From NCBI GenBank assembly GCA_964016885.1, contig OZ024742.1, forward strand, positions 7,398,662-7,462,661: a DNA stretch of 64,000 nt, read 5' to 3'. Position numbers and translations under genes: made by a program. The notes under the pieces are model-generated. The model was not told the origin of the DNA. It did not search any database and saw only the letters and a program-made list of their open reading frames with translations. Below, piece after piece: positions 28,546-43,500 of this stretch; positions within the stretch are counted from its first letter, which is position 1; the number at the start of each line of letters is the position of its first letter. This DNA comes from Eledone cirrhosa (Eukaryota; Mollusca; Cephalopoda; Octopoda; Eledonidae).

Positions 28546-31500
28546 TCAGTGTCTACGACTTTCTCTGTAACTGTCATAGTTTCTACGACATTTTCTGTAA
28601 CTGTCATAGTTTCTACGACTTTCCCTATAAATGTCATAGTTTCTACGACTTTCTCTGTAACTGTCAGTTTCGACAACTTTCTCTGTAACTGTCATAGTTT
28701 CTACGACTTTCCCCATAACAGTCATAGTTTCTACGACTTTCTTTGTAACTGTCATAGTTTCTATGACTTTCTCTGTAACTGTCATAGTTTCTACGACTTT
28801 CTCTGTAACTGTCATAGTTTCTACGACTTTCTCTGTAACTGTCATAGTTTCTACGACATTCTCTGTAACTGTCATAGTTTCTACGACTTTCCCTATAACA
28901 GTCATAGTTTCTACGACTTTCTCTGTAACTGTCATAGTTTCTATGACTTTCTCTGTAACTGTCATAGTTTCTACGACTTTCTCTGTAACTGTCATAGTTT
29001 CTACGACTTTCTCTGTAACTGTCATAGTTTCTACGACATTCTCTGTAACTGTCATAGTTTCTACGACTTTCCCTATAACAGTCATAGTTTCTACGACTTT
29101 CTCTGTAACTGTCATAGTTTCTATGACTTTCTCTGTAACTGTCATAGTTTCTACGACTTTCTCTGTAACTGTCATAGTTTCTATGACTTTCTCTGTAACT
29201 CTCATAGTTTCTACGAATTTCTCTGTAACTGTCATAGTTTCTACGACTTTCTCTGTAACTGTCATAGTTTCTACGACTTTCTCTGTAACTGTCATAGTTT
29301 CTATGATTTTCTCTGTAACTGTCATAGTTTCTACGACATTCTCTATAACTGTCATAGTTTCTACGACATTCTCTGTAACTGTCATAGTTTCTTTGACTTT
29401 CTCTATAACTGTCATAGTTTCTACGACTTTCTCTGTAACTGTCATAGTTTCTACGACATTCTCTATAATTGTCATAGTTTCTACGACTTTCTCTGTAACT
29501 GTCATAGTTTCTACGACATTCTCTGTAACTGTCATAGTTTCTACGACATTCTCTGTAACTGTCATAGTTTCTACGACTTTCTCTGTAACTGTCATAGTTT
29601 CTATGACTTTCTCTGTAACTGTCATAGTTTCTATGACTTTCTCTATAACTGTCATAGTTTCTATGACTTTCTCTGTACCTATCATAGTTTCTACTACTTT
29701 CTCTGTAACTGTCATAGTTTCTACGACTTTCTCTGTAACTGTCATAGTTTCTACGACTTTCTCTGTAACTGTCATAGTTTCTACGACATTCCCTATAACT
29801 GTCATAGTTTCTACGACTTTCTCTGTAACTGTCATAGTTTCTACGACATTCTCTATAATTGTCATAGTTTCTACGACTTTCTCTGTAACTGTCATAGTTT
29901 CTACGACATTCTCTGTAACTGTCATAGTTTCTACGACATTCTCTGTAACTGTCATAGTTTCTACGACTTTCTCTATAACTGTCATAGTTTCTACGACTTT
30001 CTCTGTAACTTTCATAGTTTCTACGACTTTCTCTGTAACTCTCATAGTTTCTATGACTTTCTCTGTAACTGTCACAGTTTCTACGACTTTCTCTGTAACT
30101 ATCATAGTTTCTACGACGTTCTCTGTAACTGTCATAGTTTCTACGACATTCTCTGTAACTGTCATAGTTTCTACGACTTTCTCTGTAACTGTCATAGTTT
30201 CTACGACTTTCTCTGTAACTGTCATAGTTTCTATGACTTTCTCTGTAACTGTCACAGTTTCTACGACATTCTCTCTAACTGTCATAGTTTCTACGACTTT
30301 CCCTATAACTGTCATAGTTTCTACGACAATCTCTGTAACTGTCAGAGTGTCTACGACTTTCTCTGTAACTGTCATATTTTCTACGACTTTCTCTGTAACT
30401 GTCAGAGTGTCTACGATTTTCTCTGTAACTGTCATAGTTTCTACGACATTTTCTGTAACTGTCATAGTTTCTACGACTTTCCCTATAAATGTCATAGTTT
30501 CTACGACTTTCTCTGTAACTGTCATAGTTTCGACGACTTTCTCTGTAACTGTCATAGTTTCTACGACATTCCCCATAACAGTCATAGTTTCTACGACTTT
30601 CTCTGTAACTGTCATAGTTTCTATGACTTTCTCTGTAACTGTCATAGTTTCTACGACTTTCTCTGTAACTGTCATAGTTTCTACGACTTTCTCTGTAACT
30701 GTCATAGTTTCTACGACATTCTCTGTAATTGTCATAGTTTCTACGACTTTCCCTATAACAGTCATAGTTTCTACGACTTTCTCTGTAACTGTCATAGTTT
30801 CTATGACTTTCTCTGTAACTGTCATAGTTTCTACGACTTTCTCTGTAACTGTCATAGTTTCTATGACTTTCTCTGTAACTCTCATAGTTTCTACGAATTT
30901 CTCTGTAACTGTCATAGTTTCTACGACTTTCTCTGTAACTGTCATAGTTTCTACGACTTTCTCTGTAACTGTCATAGTTTCTATGATTTTCTATGTAACT
31001 GTCATAGTTTCTACGACATTCTCTATAACTGTCATAGTTTCTACGACTTTCTCTGTAACTGTCATAGTTTCTTTGACTTTCTCTATAACTGTCATAGTTT
31101 CTACGACTTTCTCTGTAACTGTCATAGTTTCTACGACTTTCTCTGTAACTGTCATAGTTTCGACGACTTTCTCTGTAACTGTCATAGTTTCTACGACTTT
31201 CCCCATAACAGTCATAGTTTCTACGATTTTCTCTGTAACTGTCATAGTTTCTATGACTTTCTCTGTAACTGTCATAGTTTCTACGACTTTCTCTGTAACT
31301 GTCATAGTTTCTACGACTTTCTCTGTAACTGTCATAGTTTCTACGACATTCTCTGTAATTGTCATAGTTTCTACGACTTTCCCTATAACAGTCATAGTTT
31401 CTACGACTTTCTCTGTAACTGTCATAGTTTCTATGACTTTCTCTGTAACTGTCATAGTTTCTACGACTTTCTCTGTAACTGTCATAGTTTCTATGACTTT

Positions 31501-34500
31501 CTCTGTAACTCTCATAGTTTCTACGAATTCCTCTGTAACTGTCATAGTTTCTACGACTTTCTCTGTAACTGTCATAGTTTCTACGACTTTCTCTGTAACT
31601 GTCATAGTTTCTATGATTTTCTCTGTAACTGTCATAGTTTCTACGACATTCTCTATAACTGTCATAGTTTCTACGACTTTCTCTGTAACTGTCATAGTTT
31701 CTTTGACTTTCTCTATAACTGTCATAGTTTCTACGACTTTCTCTGTAACTGTCATAGTTTCTACGACATTCTCTATAATTGTCATAGTCTCTACGACTTT
31801 CTCTGTAACTGTCATAGTTTCTACGACATTCTCTGTAACTGTCATAGTTTCTACGACTTTCTCTGTAACTGTCATAGTTTCTACGACTTTCTCTGTAACT
31901 GTCATAGTTTCTACGACATTCTCTGTAACTGTCATAGTTTCTACGACTTTCTCTGTAACTGTCATAGTTTCTACGACTTTCTCTGTAACTGTCATAGTTT
32001 CTACGACATTCTCTGTAACTGTCATAGTTTCTACGACTTTCTCTGTAACTGTCATAGTTTCTACGACTTTCTCTGTAACTGTCATAGATTCTACGACATT
32101 CTCTGTAACTGTCATAGTTTCTACGACTTTCTCTGTAACTGTCATAGTTTCTATGACTTTCTCTGTAACTGTCATAGTTTCTATGACTTTCTCTATAACT
32201 GTCATAGTTTCTATGACTTTCTCTGTACCTATCATAGTTTCTACTACTTTCTCTGTAACTGTCATAGATTCTACGACTTTCTCTGTAACTGTCATAGTTT
32301 CTACGACTTTCTCTGTAACTGTCATAGTTTCTACGACATTCTCTGTAATTGTCATAGTTTCTACGACTTTCCCTATAACAGTCATAGTTTCTACGACTTT
32401 CTCTGTAACTGTCATAGTTTCTATGACTTTCTCTGTAACTGTCATAGTTTCTACGACTTTCTCTGTAACTGTCATAGTTTCTACGACATTCTCTGTAACT
32501 GTCATAGTTTCTACGACATTCTCTGTAACTGTCATAGTTTCTACGACTTTCTCTATAACTGTCATAGTTTCTACGACTTTCTCTGTAACTTTCATAGTTT
32601 CTACGACTTTCTCTGTAACTCTCATAGTTTCTATGACTTTCTCTGTAACTGTCACAGTTTCTACGACTTTCTCTGTAACTATCATAGTTTCTACGACGTT
32701 CTCTGTAACTGTCATAGTTTCTACGACATTCTCTGTAACTGTCATAGTTTCTACGACTTTCTCTGTAACTGTCATAGTTTCTACGACTTTCTCTGTAACT
32801 GTCATAGTTTCTAAGACTTTCTCTGTAATTGTCACAGTTTCTACGACATTCTCTCTAACTGTCATAGTTTCTACGACTTTCCCTATAACTGTCATAGTTT
32901 CTACGACAATCTCTGTAACTGTCAGAGTGTCTACGACTTTCCCTATAAATGTCATAGTTTCTACGACTTTCTCTGTAACTGTCATAGTTTCGACGACTTT
33001 CTCTGTAACTGTCATAGTTTCTACGACTTTCCCCATAACAGTCATAGTTTCTACGACTTTCTCTGTAACTGTCATAGTTTCTATGACTTTCTCTGTAACT
33101 GTCATAGTTTCTACGACTTTCTCTGTAACTGTCATAGTTTCTACGACTTTCTCTGTAACTGTCATAGTTTCTACGACATTCTCTGTAATTGTCATAGTTT
33201 CTACGACTTTCCCTATAACAGTCATAGTTTCTACGACTTTCTCTGTAACTGTCATAGTTTCTATGACTTTCTCGGTAACTGTCATAGTTTCTACGACTTT
33301 CTCTGTAACTGTCATAGTTTCTATGACTTTCTCTGTAACTCTCATAGTTTCTACGAATTTCTCTGTAACTGTCATAGTTTCTACGACTTTCTCTGTAACT
33401 GTCATAGTTTCTACGACTTTCTCTGTAACTGTCATAGTTTCTATGATTTTCTATGTAACTGTCATAGTTTCTACGACATTCTCTATAACTGTCATAGTTT
33501 CTACTACTTTCTCTGTAACTGTCATAGTTTCTACGACATTCTCTGTAACTGTCATAGTTTCTACGACTTTCTCTGTAACTGTCATAGTTTCTACGACATT
33601 CTCTATAATTGTCATAGTTTCTACGACTTTCTCTGTAACTGTCATAGTTTCTACGACATTCTCTGTAACTGTCATAGTTTCTACGACATTCTCTGTAACT
33701 GTCATAGTTTCTACGACTTTCTCTGTAACTGTCATAGTTTCTATGACTTTTTCTGTAACTGTCATAGTTTCTATGAATTTCTCTATAACTGTCATAGTTT
33801 CTATGACTTTCTCTGTACCCATCATAGTTTCTACTACTTTCTCTGTAACTGTCATAGTTTCTACGACTTTCTCTGTAACTGTCATAGTTTCTACAACTTT
33901 CCCTATAACTGTCATAGTTTCTACGACTTTCTCTGTAACTGTCATAGTTTCTACGACATTCTGTGTAACTGTCATAGTTTCTACAACTTTCTCTGTAACT
34001 GTCATAGTTTCTAGAACTTTCCCTATAACTGTCATAGTTTCTACGACATTCTCTGTAACTGTCATAGTTTCTATGACTTTCTCTATAACTGTCATAGTTT
34101 CTACGACTTTCTCTGTAACTGTCATAGTTTCTATGACTTTCTCTGTAACTGTCATAGTTTCTACGACTTTCTCTGTAACTGTCATAGTTTCTACGACTTT
34201 TTCTGTAACTGTTATAATAGTTTCTATGACTTTCTCTGTAACTGTCATAGTTTCTACGACTTTCTCTGTAACTGTCATATTTTCTACGACTTTCTCTGTA
34301 ACTGTGATAGTCTCTATGACTTTCTCTATAACTGTCATAGTTTCTACGACTTTCTCTGTAACTGTCATTGTTTCTACGACTTTCTCTGTAACTGTCATAG
34401 TTTCTATGATTTTCTCTGTAACTGTCATAGTTTCTACGACTTTCTCTGTAACTGTCATAGTTTCTATGACTTTCTCTGTAACTGTCATAGTTTCTACGAC

Positions 34501-37500
34501 TTTCTCTGTAACTGTCATACTTTCTATGACTTTCTCTATAACTGTCATAGTTTCTACGACTTTCTCTGTAACTGTCATAGTTTCTACGACTTTCTCTGTA
34601 ACTGTCATAGTTTCTACGACTTTCCCTATAACTGTCATAGTTTCTACGACTTTCTCTGTAACTGTCATAGTTTCTACGACATTCTCTATAATTGTCATAG
34701 TTTCTACGACTTTCTCTGTAACTGTCATAGTTTCTACGACATTCTCTGTAACTGTCATAGTTTCTACGACTTTCTCTGTAACTGTCATAGTTTCTACGAC
34801 TTTCTATGTAACTGTCATAGATTCTACGACTTTCTCTATAACTGTCATAGTTTCTACGACTTTCTCTGTAACTTTCATAGTTTCTACGACTTTCTCTATA
34901 ACTCTCATAGTTTCTATGACTTTCTCTGTAACTGTCATAGTTTCTACGACATTCTCTATAACTGTCATAGTTTCTACGACTTTCTCTGTAACTGTCATAG
35001 TTTCTATGACTTTCTCTATAACTGTCATAGTTTCTACGACTTTCTCTGTAACTGTCATAGTTTCTACGACATTCTCTATAATTGTCATAGTTTCTACGAC
35101 TTTCTCTGTAACTGTCATAGTTTCTACGACATTCTCTGTAACTGTCATAGTTTCTACGACATTCTCTGTAACTGTCATAGTTTCTACGACTTTCTCTGTA
35201 ACTGTCATAGTTTCTACGACTTTCTCTGTAACTGTCATAGTTTCTATGACTTTCTCTATAACTGTCATAGTTTCTATGACTTTCTCTGTACCTATCATAG
35301 TTTCTACTACTTTCTCTGTAACTGTCATAGTTTCTACGAATTTCTCTGTAACTGTCATAGTTTCTATGACTTTCTCTATAACTGTCATAGTTTCTATGAC
35401 TTTCTCTGTACCTATCATAGTTTCTACGACTTTCTCTGTAACTGTCATAGTTTCTACGACTTTCCCTATAACTGTCATAGTTTCTATGACTTTCTCTGTA
35501 ACTCTCATAGTTTCTACGACATTCTCTGTAACTGTCATAGTTTCTACGACATTCTCTGTAACTGTCATAGTTTCTACGACTTTCTCTATAACTGTCATAG
35601 TTTCTACGACTTTCTCTGTAACTTTCATAGTTTCTACGACTTTCTCTGTAACTCTCATAGTTTCTATGACTTTCTCTGTAACTGTCACAGTTTCTACGAC
35701 TTTCTCTGTAACTATCATAGTTTCTACGACGTTCTCTGTAACTGTCATAGTTTCTACGACATTCTCTGTAACTGTCATAGTTTCTACGACTTTCTCTGTA
35801 ACTGTCATAGTTTCTACGACTTTCTCTGTAACTGTCATAGTTTCTAAGACTTTCTCTGTAATTGTCACAGTTTCTACGACATTCTCTCTAACTGTCATAG
35901 TTTCTACGACTTTCCCTATAACTGTCATAGTTTCTACGACAATCTCTGTAACTGTCAGAGTGTCTACGACTTTCTCTGTAACTGTCATATTTTCTACGAC
36001 TTTCTCTGTAACTGTCAGAGTGTCTACGACTTTCTCTGTAACTGTCATAGTTTCTACGACATTTTCTGTAACTGTCATAGTTTCTACGACTTTCCCTATA
36101 AATGTCATAGTTTCTACGACTTTCTCTGTAACTGTCATAGTTTCGACGACTTTCTCTGTAACTGTCATAGTTTCTACGACTTTCCCCATAACAGTCATAG
36201 TTTCTACGACTTTCTCTGTAACTGTCATAGTTTCTATGACTTTCTCTGTAACTGTCACAGTTTCTACGACTTTCTCTGTAACTGTCATAGTTTCTACGAC
36301 TTTCTCTGTAACTGTCATAGTTTCTACGACATTCTCTGTAATTGTCATAGTTTCTACGACTTTCCCTATAACAGTCATAGTTTCTACGACTTTCTCTGTA
36401 ACTGTCATAGTTTCTATGACTTTCTCGGTAACTGTCATAGTTTCTACGACTTTCTCTGTAACTGTCATAGTTTCTATGACTTTCTCTGTAACTCTCATAG
36501 TTTCTACGAATTTCTCTGTAACTGTCATAGTTTCTACGACTTTCTCTGTAACTGTCATAGTTTCTACGACTTTCTCTGTAACTGTCATAGTTTCTATGAT
36601 TTTCTATGTAACTGTCATAGTTTCTACGACATTCTCTATAACTGTCATAGTTTCTACTACTTTCTCTGTAACTGTCATAGTTTCTACGACATTCTCTGTA
36701 ACTGTCATAGTTTCTACGACTTTCTCTGTAACTGTCATAGTTTCTACGACATTCTCTATAATTGTCATAGTTTCTACGACTTTCTCTGTAACTGTCATAG
36801 TTTCTACGACATTCTCTGTAACTGTCATAGTTTCTACGACATTCTCTGTAACTGTCATAGTTTCTACGACTTTCTCTGTAACTGTCATAGTTTCTATGAC
36901 TTTTTCTGTAACTGTCATAGTTTCTATGAATTTCTCTATAACTGTCATAGTTTCTATGACTTTCTCTGTAACTGTCATAGTTTCTACTACTTTCTCTGTA
37001 ACTGTCATAGTTTCTACGACTTTCCCTATAACTGTCATAGTTTCTACGACTTTCTCTGTAACTGTCATAGTTTCTACGACATTCTGTGTAACTGTCATAG
37101 TTTCTACAACTTTCTCTGTAACTGTCATAGTTTCTAGAACTTTCCCTATAACTGTCATAGTTTCTACGACATTCTCTGTAACTGTCATAGTTTCTATGAC
37201 TTTCTCTATAACTGTCATAGTTTCTACGACTTTCTCTGTAACTGTCATAGTTTCTATGACTTTCTCTGTAACTGTCATAGTTTCTACGACTTTCTCTGTA
37301 ACTGTCATAGTTTCTACGACTTTTTCTGTAACTGTTATAATAGTTTCTATGACTTTCTCTGTAACTGTCATAGTTTCTACGACTTTCTCTGTAACTGTCA
37401 TATTTTCTACGACTTTCTCTGTAACTGTGATAGTCTCTATGACTTTCTCTATAACTGTCATAGTTTCTACGACTTTCTCTGTAACTGTCATTGTTTCTAC

Positions 37501-40500
37501 GACTTTCTCTGTAACTGTCATAGTTTCTATGATTTTCTCTGTAACTGTCATAGTTTCTACGACTTTCTCTGTAACTGTCATAGTTTCTATGACTTTCTCT
37601 GTAACTGTCATAGTTTCTACGACTTTCTCTGTAACTGTCATACTTTCTATGACTTTCTCTATAACTGTCATAGTTTCTACGACTTTCTCTGTAACTGTCA
37701 TAGTTTCTACGACTTTCTCTGTAACTGTCATAGTTTCTACGACTTTCCCTATAACTGTCATAGTTTCTACGACTTTCTCTGTAACTGTCATAGTTTCTAC
37801 GACATTCTCTATAATTGTCATAGTTTCTACGACTTTCTCTGTAACTGTCATAGTTTCTACGACATTCTCTGTAACTGTCATAGTTTCTACGACTTTCTCT
37901 GTAACTGTCATAGTTTCTACGACTTTCTATGTAACTGTCATAGATTCTACGACTTTCTCTATAACTGTCATAGTTTCTACGACTTTCTCTGTAACTTTCA
38001 TAGTTTCTACGACTTTCTCTATAACTCTCATAGTTTCTATGACTTTCTCTGTAACTGTCATAGTTTCTACGACATTCTCTATAACTGTCATAGTTTCTAC
38101 GACTTTCTCTGTAACTGTCATAGTTTCTATGACTTTCTCTATAACTGTCATAGTTTCTACGACTTTCTCTGTAACTGTCATAGTTTCTACGACATTCTCT
38201 ATAATTGTCATAGTTTCTACGACTTTCTCTGTAACTGTCATAGTTTCTACGACATTCTCTGTAACTGTCATAGTTTCTACGACATTCTCTGTAACTGTCA
38301 TAGTTTCTACGACTTTCTCTGTAACTGTCATAGTTTCTACGACTTTCTCTGTAACTGTCATAGTTTCTATGACTTTCTCTATAACTGTCATAGTTTCTAT
38401 GACTTTCTCTGTACCTATCATAGTTTCTACTACTTTCTCTGTAACTGTCATAGTTTCTACGAATTTCTCTGTAACTGTCATAGTTTCTATGACTTTCTCT
38501 ATAACTGTCATAGTTTCTATGACTTTCTCTGTACCTATCATAGTTTCTACGACTTTCTCTGTAACTGTCATAGTTTCTACGACTTTCCCTATAACTGTCA
38601 TAGTTTCTATGACTTTCTCTGTAACTCTCATAGTTTCTACGACATTCTCTGTAACTGTCATAGTTTCTACGACATTCTCTGTAACTGTCATAGTTTCTAC
38701 GACTTTCTCTATAACTGTCATAGTTTCTACGACTTTCTCTGTAACTTTCATAGTTTCTACGACTTTCTCTGTAACTCTCATAGTTTCTATGACTTTCTCT
38801 GTAACTGTCACAGTTTCTACGACTTTCTCTGTAACTATCATAGTTTCTACGACGTTCTCTGTAACTGTCATAGTTTCTACGACATTCTCTGTAACTGTCA
38901 TAGTTTCTACGACTTTCTCTGTAACTGTCATAGTTTCTACGACTTTCTCTGTAACTGTCATAGTTTCTAAGACTTTCTCTGTAATTGTCACAGTTTCTAC
39001 GACATTCTCTCTAACTGTCATAGTTTCTACGACTTTCCCTATAACTGTCATAGTTTCTACGACAATCTCTGTAACTGTCAGAGTGTCTACGACTTTCTCT
39101 GTAACTGTCATATTTTCTACGACTTTCTCTGTAACTGTCAGAGTGTCTACGACTTTCTCTGTAACTGTCATAGTTTCTACGACATTTTCTGTAACTGTCA
39201 TAGTTTCTACGACTTTCCCTATAAATGTCATAGTTTCTACGACTTTCTCTGTAACTGTCATAGTTTCGACGACTTTCTCTGTAACTGTCATAGTTTCTAC
39301 GACTTTCCCCATAACAGTCATAGTTTCTACGACTTTCTCTGTAACTGTCATAGTTTCTATGACTTTCTCTGTAACTGTCATAGTTTCTACGACTTTCTCT
39401 GTAACTGTCATAGTTTCTACGACTTTCTCTGTAACTGTCATAGTTTCTACGACATTCTCTGTAATTGTCATAGTTTCTACGACTTTCCCTATAACAGTCA
39501 TAGTTTCTACGACTTTCTCTGTAACTGTCATAGTTTCTATGACTTTCTCGGTAACTGTCATAGTTTCTACGACTTTCTCTGTAACTGTCATAGTTTCTAT
39601 GACTTTCTCTGTAACTCTCATAGTTTCTACGAATTTCTCTGTAACTGTCATAGTTTCTACGACTTTCTCTGTAACTGTCATAGTTTCTACGACTTTCTCT
39701 GTAACTGTCATAGTTTCTATGATTTTCTATGTAACTGTCATAGTTTCTACGACATTCTCTATAACTGTCATAGTTTCTACTACTTTCTCTGTAACTGTCA
39801 TAGTTTCTACGACATTCTCTGTAACTGTCATAGTTTCTACGACTTTCTCTGTAACTGTCATAGTTTCTACGACATTCTCTATAATTGTCATAGTTTCTAC
39901 GACTTTCTCTGTAACTGTCATAGTTTCTACGACATTCTCTGTAACTGTCATAGTTTCTACGACATTCTCTGTAACTGTCATAGTTTCTACGACTTTCTCT
40001 GTAACTGTCATAGTTTCTATGACTTTTTCTGTAACTGTCATAGTTTCTATGAATTTCTCTATAACTGTCATAGTTTCTATGACTTTCTCTGTACCCATCA
40101 TAGTTTCTACTACTTTCTCTGTAACGGTCATAGTTTCTACGACTTTCTCTGTAACTGTCATAGTTTCTACGACTTTCCCTATAACTGTCATAGTTTCTAC
40201 GACTTTCTCTGTAACTGTCATAGTTTCTACGACATTCTGTGTAACTGTCATAGTTTCTACGACTTTCTCTGTAACTGTCATACTTTCTATGACTTTCTCT
40301 ATAACTGTCATAGTTTCTACGACTTTCTCTGTAACTGTCATAGTTTCTACGACTTTCTCTGTAACTGTCATAGTTTCTACGACTTTCCCTATAACTGTCA
40401 TAGTTTCTACGACTTTCTCTGTAACTGTCATAGTTTCTACGACATTCTCTATAATTGTCATAGTTTCTACGACTTTCTCTGTAACTGTCATAGTTTCTAC

Positions 40501-40560
40501 GACATTCTCTGTAACTGTCATAGTTTCTACGACTTTCTCTGTAACTGTCATAGTTTCTAC
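28546..40560 (+). repeat. Higher-order repeat zone 3 (2,460-, 3,153- and 3,123-bp blocks)
   Basis: A TTTTCTATGTAAC variant after a TATGA unit recurs at about 30987, 33447, 36600 and 39723, giving spacings of 2460, 3153 and 3123. A second form, CTTTCTATGTAACTG followed by CATAGATTC, recurs at about 34803, 37926 and 40566, giving 3123 and 2640. Differences between blocks are whole units; the last block has lost 16 units, including its 33-bp unit. Variants typical of this zone are CAGAGTGTC, CTCATAG after GTAA, CTTTCATAG, and GTCACAG. One more 2-bp deletion lies at about 28665. Confidence 0.85.
31811..32130 (+). repeat. Local 90-bp (three-unit) sub-repeat
   Basis: Four GACATT-type units end at about 31830, 31920, 32010 and 32100. 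Each pair is separated by two GACTTT-type consensus units, giving a clean 90-bp period. The pattern is not present at the corresponding place in the neighbouring block. It looks like a short local amplification of three units. Confidence 0.85.
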
Positions 40561-43500
40561 GACTTTCTATGTAACTGTCATAGATTCTACGACTTTCTCT
40601 ATAACTGTCATAGTTTCTACGACTTTCTCTGTAACTTTCATAGTTTCTACGACTTTCTCTATAACTCTCATAGTTTCTATGACTTTCTCTGTAACTGTCA
40701 TAGTTTCTACGACATTCTCTATAACTGTCATAGTTTCTACGACTTTCTCTGTAACTGTCATAGTTTCTATGACTTTCTCTATAACTGTCATAGTTTCTAC
40801 GACTTTCTCTGTAACTGTCATAGTTTCTACGACATTCTCTATAATTGTCATAGTTTCTACGACTTTCTCTGTAACTGTCATAGTTTCTACGACATTCTCT
40901 GTAACTGTCATAGTTTCTACGACATTCTCTGTAACTGTCATAGTTTCTACGACTTTCTCTGTAACTGTCATAGTTTCTACGACTTTCTCTGTAACTGTCA
41001 TAGTTTCTATGACTTTCTCTATAACTGTCATAGTTTCTATGACTTTCTCTGTACCTATCATAGTTTCTACTACTTTCTCTGTAACTGTCATAGTTTCTAC
41101 GAATTTCTCTGTAACTGTCATAGTTTCTATGACTTTCTCTATAACTGTCATAGTTTCTATGACTTTCTCTGTACCTATCATAGTTTCTACGACTTTCTCT
41201 GTAACTGTCATAGTTTCTACGACTTTCCCTATAACTGTCATAGTTTCTATGACTTTCTCTGTAACTGTCATAGTTTCTACGACTTTCTCTGTAACTGTCA
41301 TAGTTTCTACAACTTTCTCTGTAACTCTCATAGTTTCTATGACTTTCTCTGTAACTGTCACAGTTTCTACGACTTTCTCTGTAACTGTCATAGTTTCTAC
41401 GACTTTCTCTGTAACTGTCATAGTTTCTACGACTTTCTCTGAAACTGTCATAGTTTCTACGACTTTCTCTGAAACTGTCATAGTTTCTACGACTTTCTCT
41501 GTAACTGTCATAGTTTCTATGACTTTCTCTGTAACTGTCATAGTTTCTACGACTTTCTCTGAAACTGTCATAGTTTCTACGACTTTCTCTGTAACTGTCA
41601 TAGTTTCTACGACTTTCTCTGTAACTGTCATAGTTTCTACGACATTTTCTGTAACTGTCATAGTTTCTACGACTTTCCCTATAACAGTCATAGTTTCTAC
41701 GACTTTCTCTGTAACTGTCATAGTTTCGACGACTTTCCCCATAACAGTCATAGTTTCTACGACTTTCTCTGTAACTGTCATAGTTTCTATGACATTCTCT
41801 ATAACTGTCATAGTTTCTACGACTTTCTCTGTAACTGTCATAGTTTCTATGACTTTCTCTATAACTGTCATAGTTTCTACGACTTTCTCTGTAACTGTCA
41901 TAGTTTCTACAACTTTCTCTGTAAGTGTCATAGTTTCTACGACATTCTCAGTAACTGTCATAGTTTCTACGACTTTCCCTATAACAGTCATAGTTTCTAC
42001 GACTTTCTCTGTAACTGTCATAGCGTCTATGACTTTCTCTGTAACTGTCATAGTTTCTACGACTTTCTCTGTAACTGTCATAGTTTCTATGACTTTCTCT
42101 GTAACTGTCATAATTTCTACGACTTTCTCTGTAACTGTCATAGTTTCTACGACTTTCTCTGTAACTTTCATAGTTTCTATGACTTTCTCTATAACTGTCA
42201 TAGTTTCTACGACTTTCTCTGTAACTGTCATAGTTTCTATGATTTTCTCTGTAACTGTCATAGTTTCTACGACATTCTCTATAACTGTCATAGTTTCTAT
42301 GAATTTCTCTGTAACTGTCAGAGTGTCTACGACTTTCTCTGTAACTGTCATAGTTTCTACGACTTTCTCTGTAACTGTCATAGTTTCTATGATTTTCTCT
42401 GTAACTGTCATAGTTTCTACGACATTCTCTATAACTGTCATAGTTTCTACGACTTTCTCTGTAACTGTCATAGTTTCTATGACTTTCTCCATAACTGTCA
42501 TAGTTTCTACGACTTTCTCTGTAAATGTCATAGTTTCTACGACATTCTCTATAATTGTCATAGTTTCTACGACTTTCTCTGTAATTGTCATAGTTTCTAC
42601 GACATTCTCTGTAACTGTCATAGTTTCTGTGACTTTCTCTGTAACTGTCATAGTTTCTATGACTTTCTCTATAACTGTCATAGTTTCTATGACTTTCTCT
42701 GTACCTATCATAGTTTCTAAGACTTTCTCTGTAACTGTCATAGTTTCTACGACTTTCTCTGTAACTGTCATAGTTTCTACGACATTCTCTATAATTGTCA
42801 TAGTTTCTACGACTTTCTCTGTAACTGTCATAGTTTCTACGACATTCTCTGTAACTGTCATAGTTTCTACGACATTCTCTGTAACTGTCATAGTTTCTAC
42901 GACTTTCTCTGTAACTGTCATAGTTTCTACGACTTTCTCTGTAACTGTCATAGTTTCTATGACTTTCTCTGTAACTGTCACAGTTTCTACGACATTCTCT
43001 GTAACTGTCATAGTCTCTATGACTTTCTGTGCAACTGTCATAGTTTCTACGACTTTCCCTATAACTGTCATAGTTTCTCCGACTTTCTCTCTAACTGTCA
43101 TAGTTTCTACGACAATCTCTGTAACTGTCAGAGTGTCTACGACTTTCTCTGTAACTGTCATATTTTCTACGACTTTCTCTGTAACTGTCAGAGTGTCTAC
43201 GACTTTCTCTGTAACTGTCATAGTTTCTACGACATTTTCTGTAACTGTCATAGTTTCTACGACTTTCCCTATAACTGTCATAGTTTCTACGACTTTCTCT
43301 CTAACTGTCATAGTTTCTACGACAATCTCTGTAACTGTCAGAGTGTCTACGACTTTCTCTGTAACTGTCATATTTTCTACGACTTTCTCTGTAACTGTCA
43401 GAGTGTCTACGACTTTCTCTGTAACTGTCAAAGTTTCTACGACATTTTCTGTAACTGTCATAGTTTCTACGACTTTCTCTGTAACTGTCATAGTTTCTAC

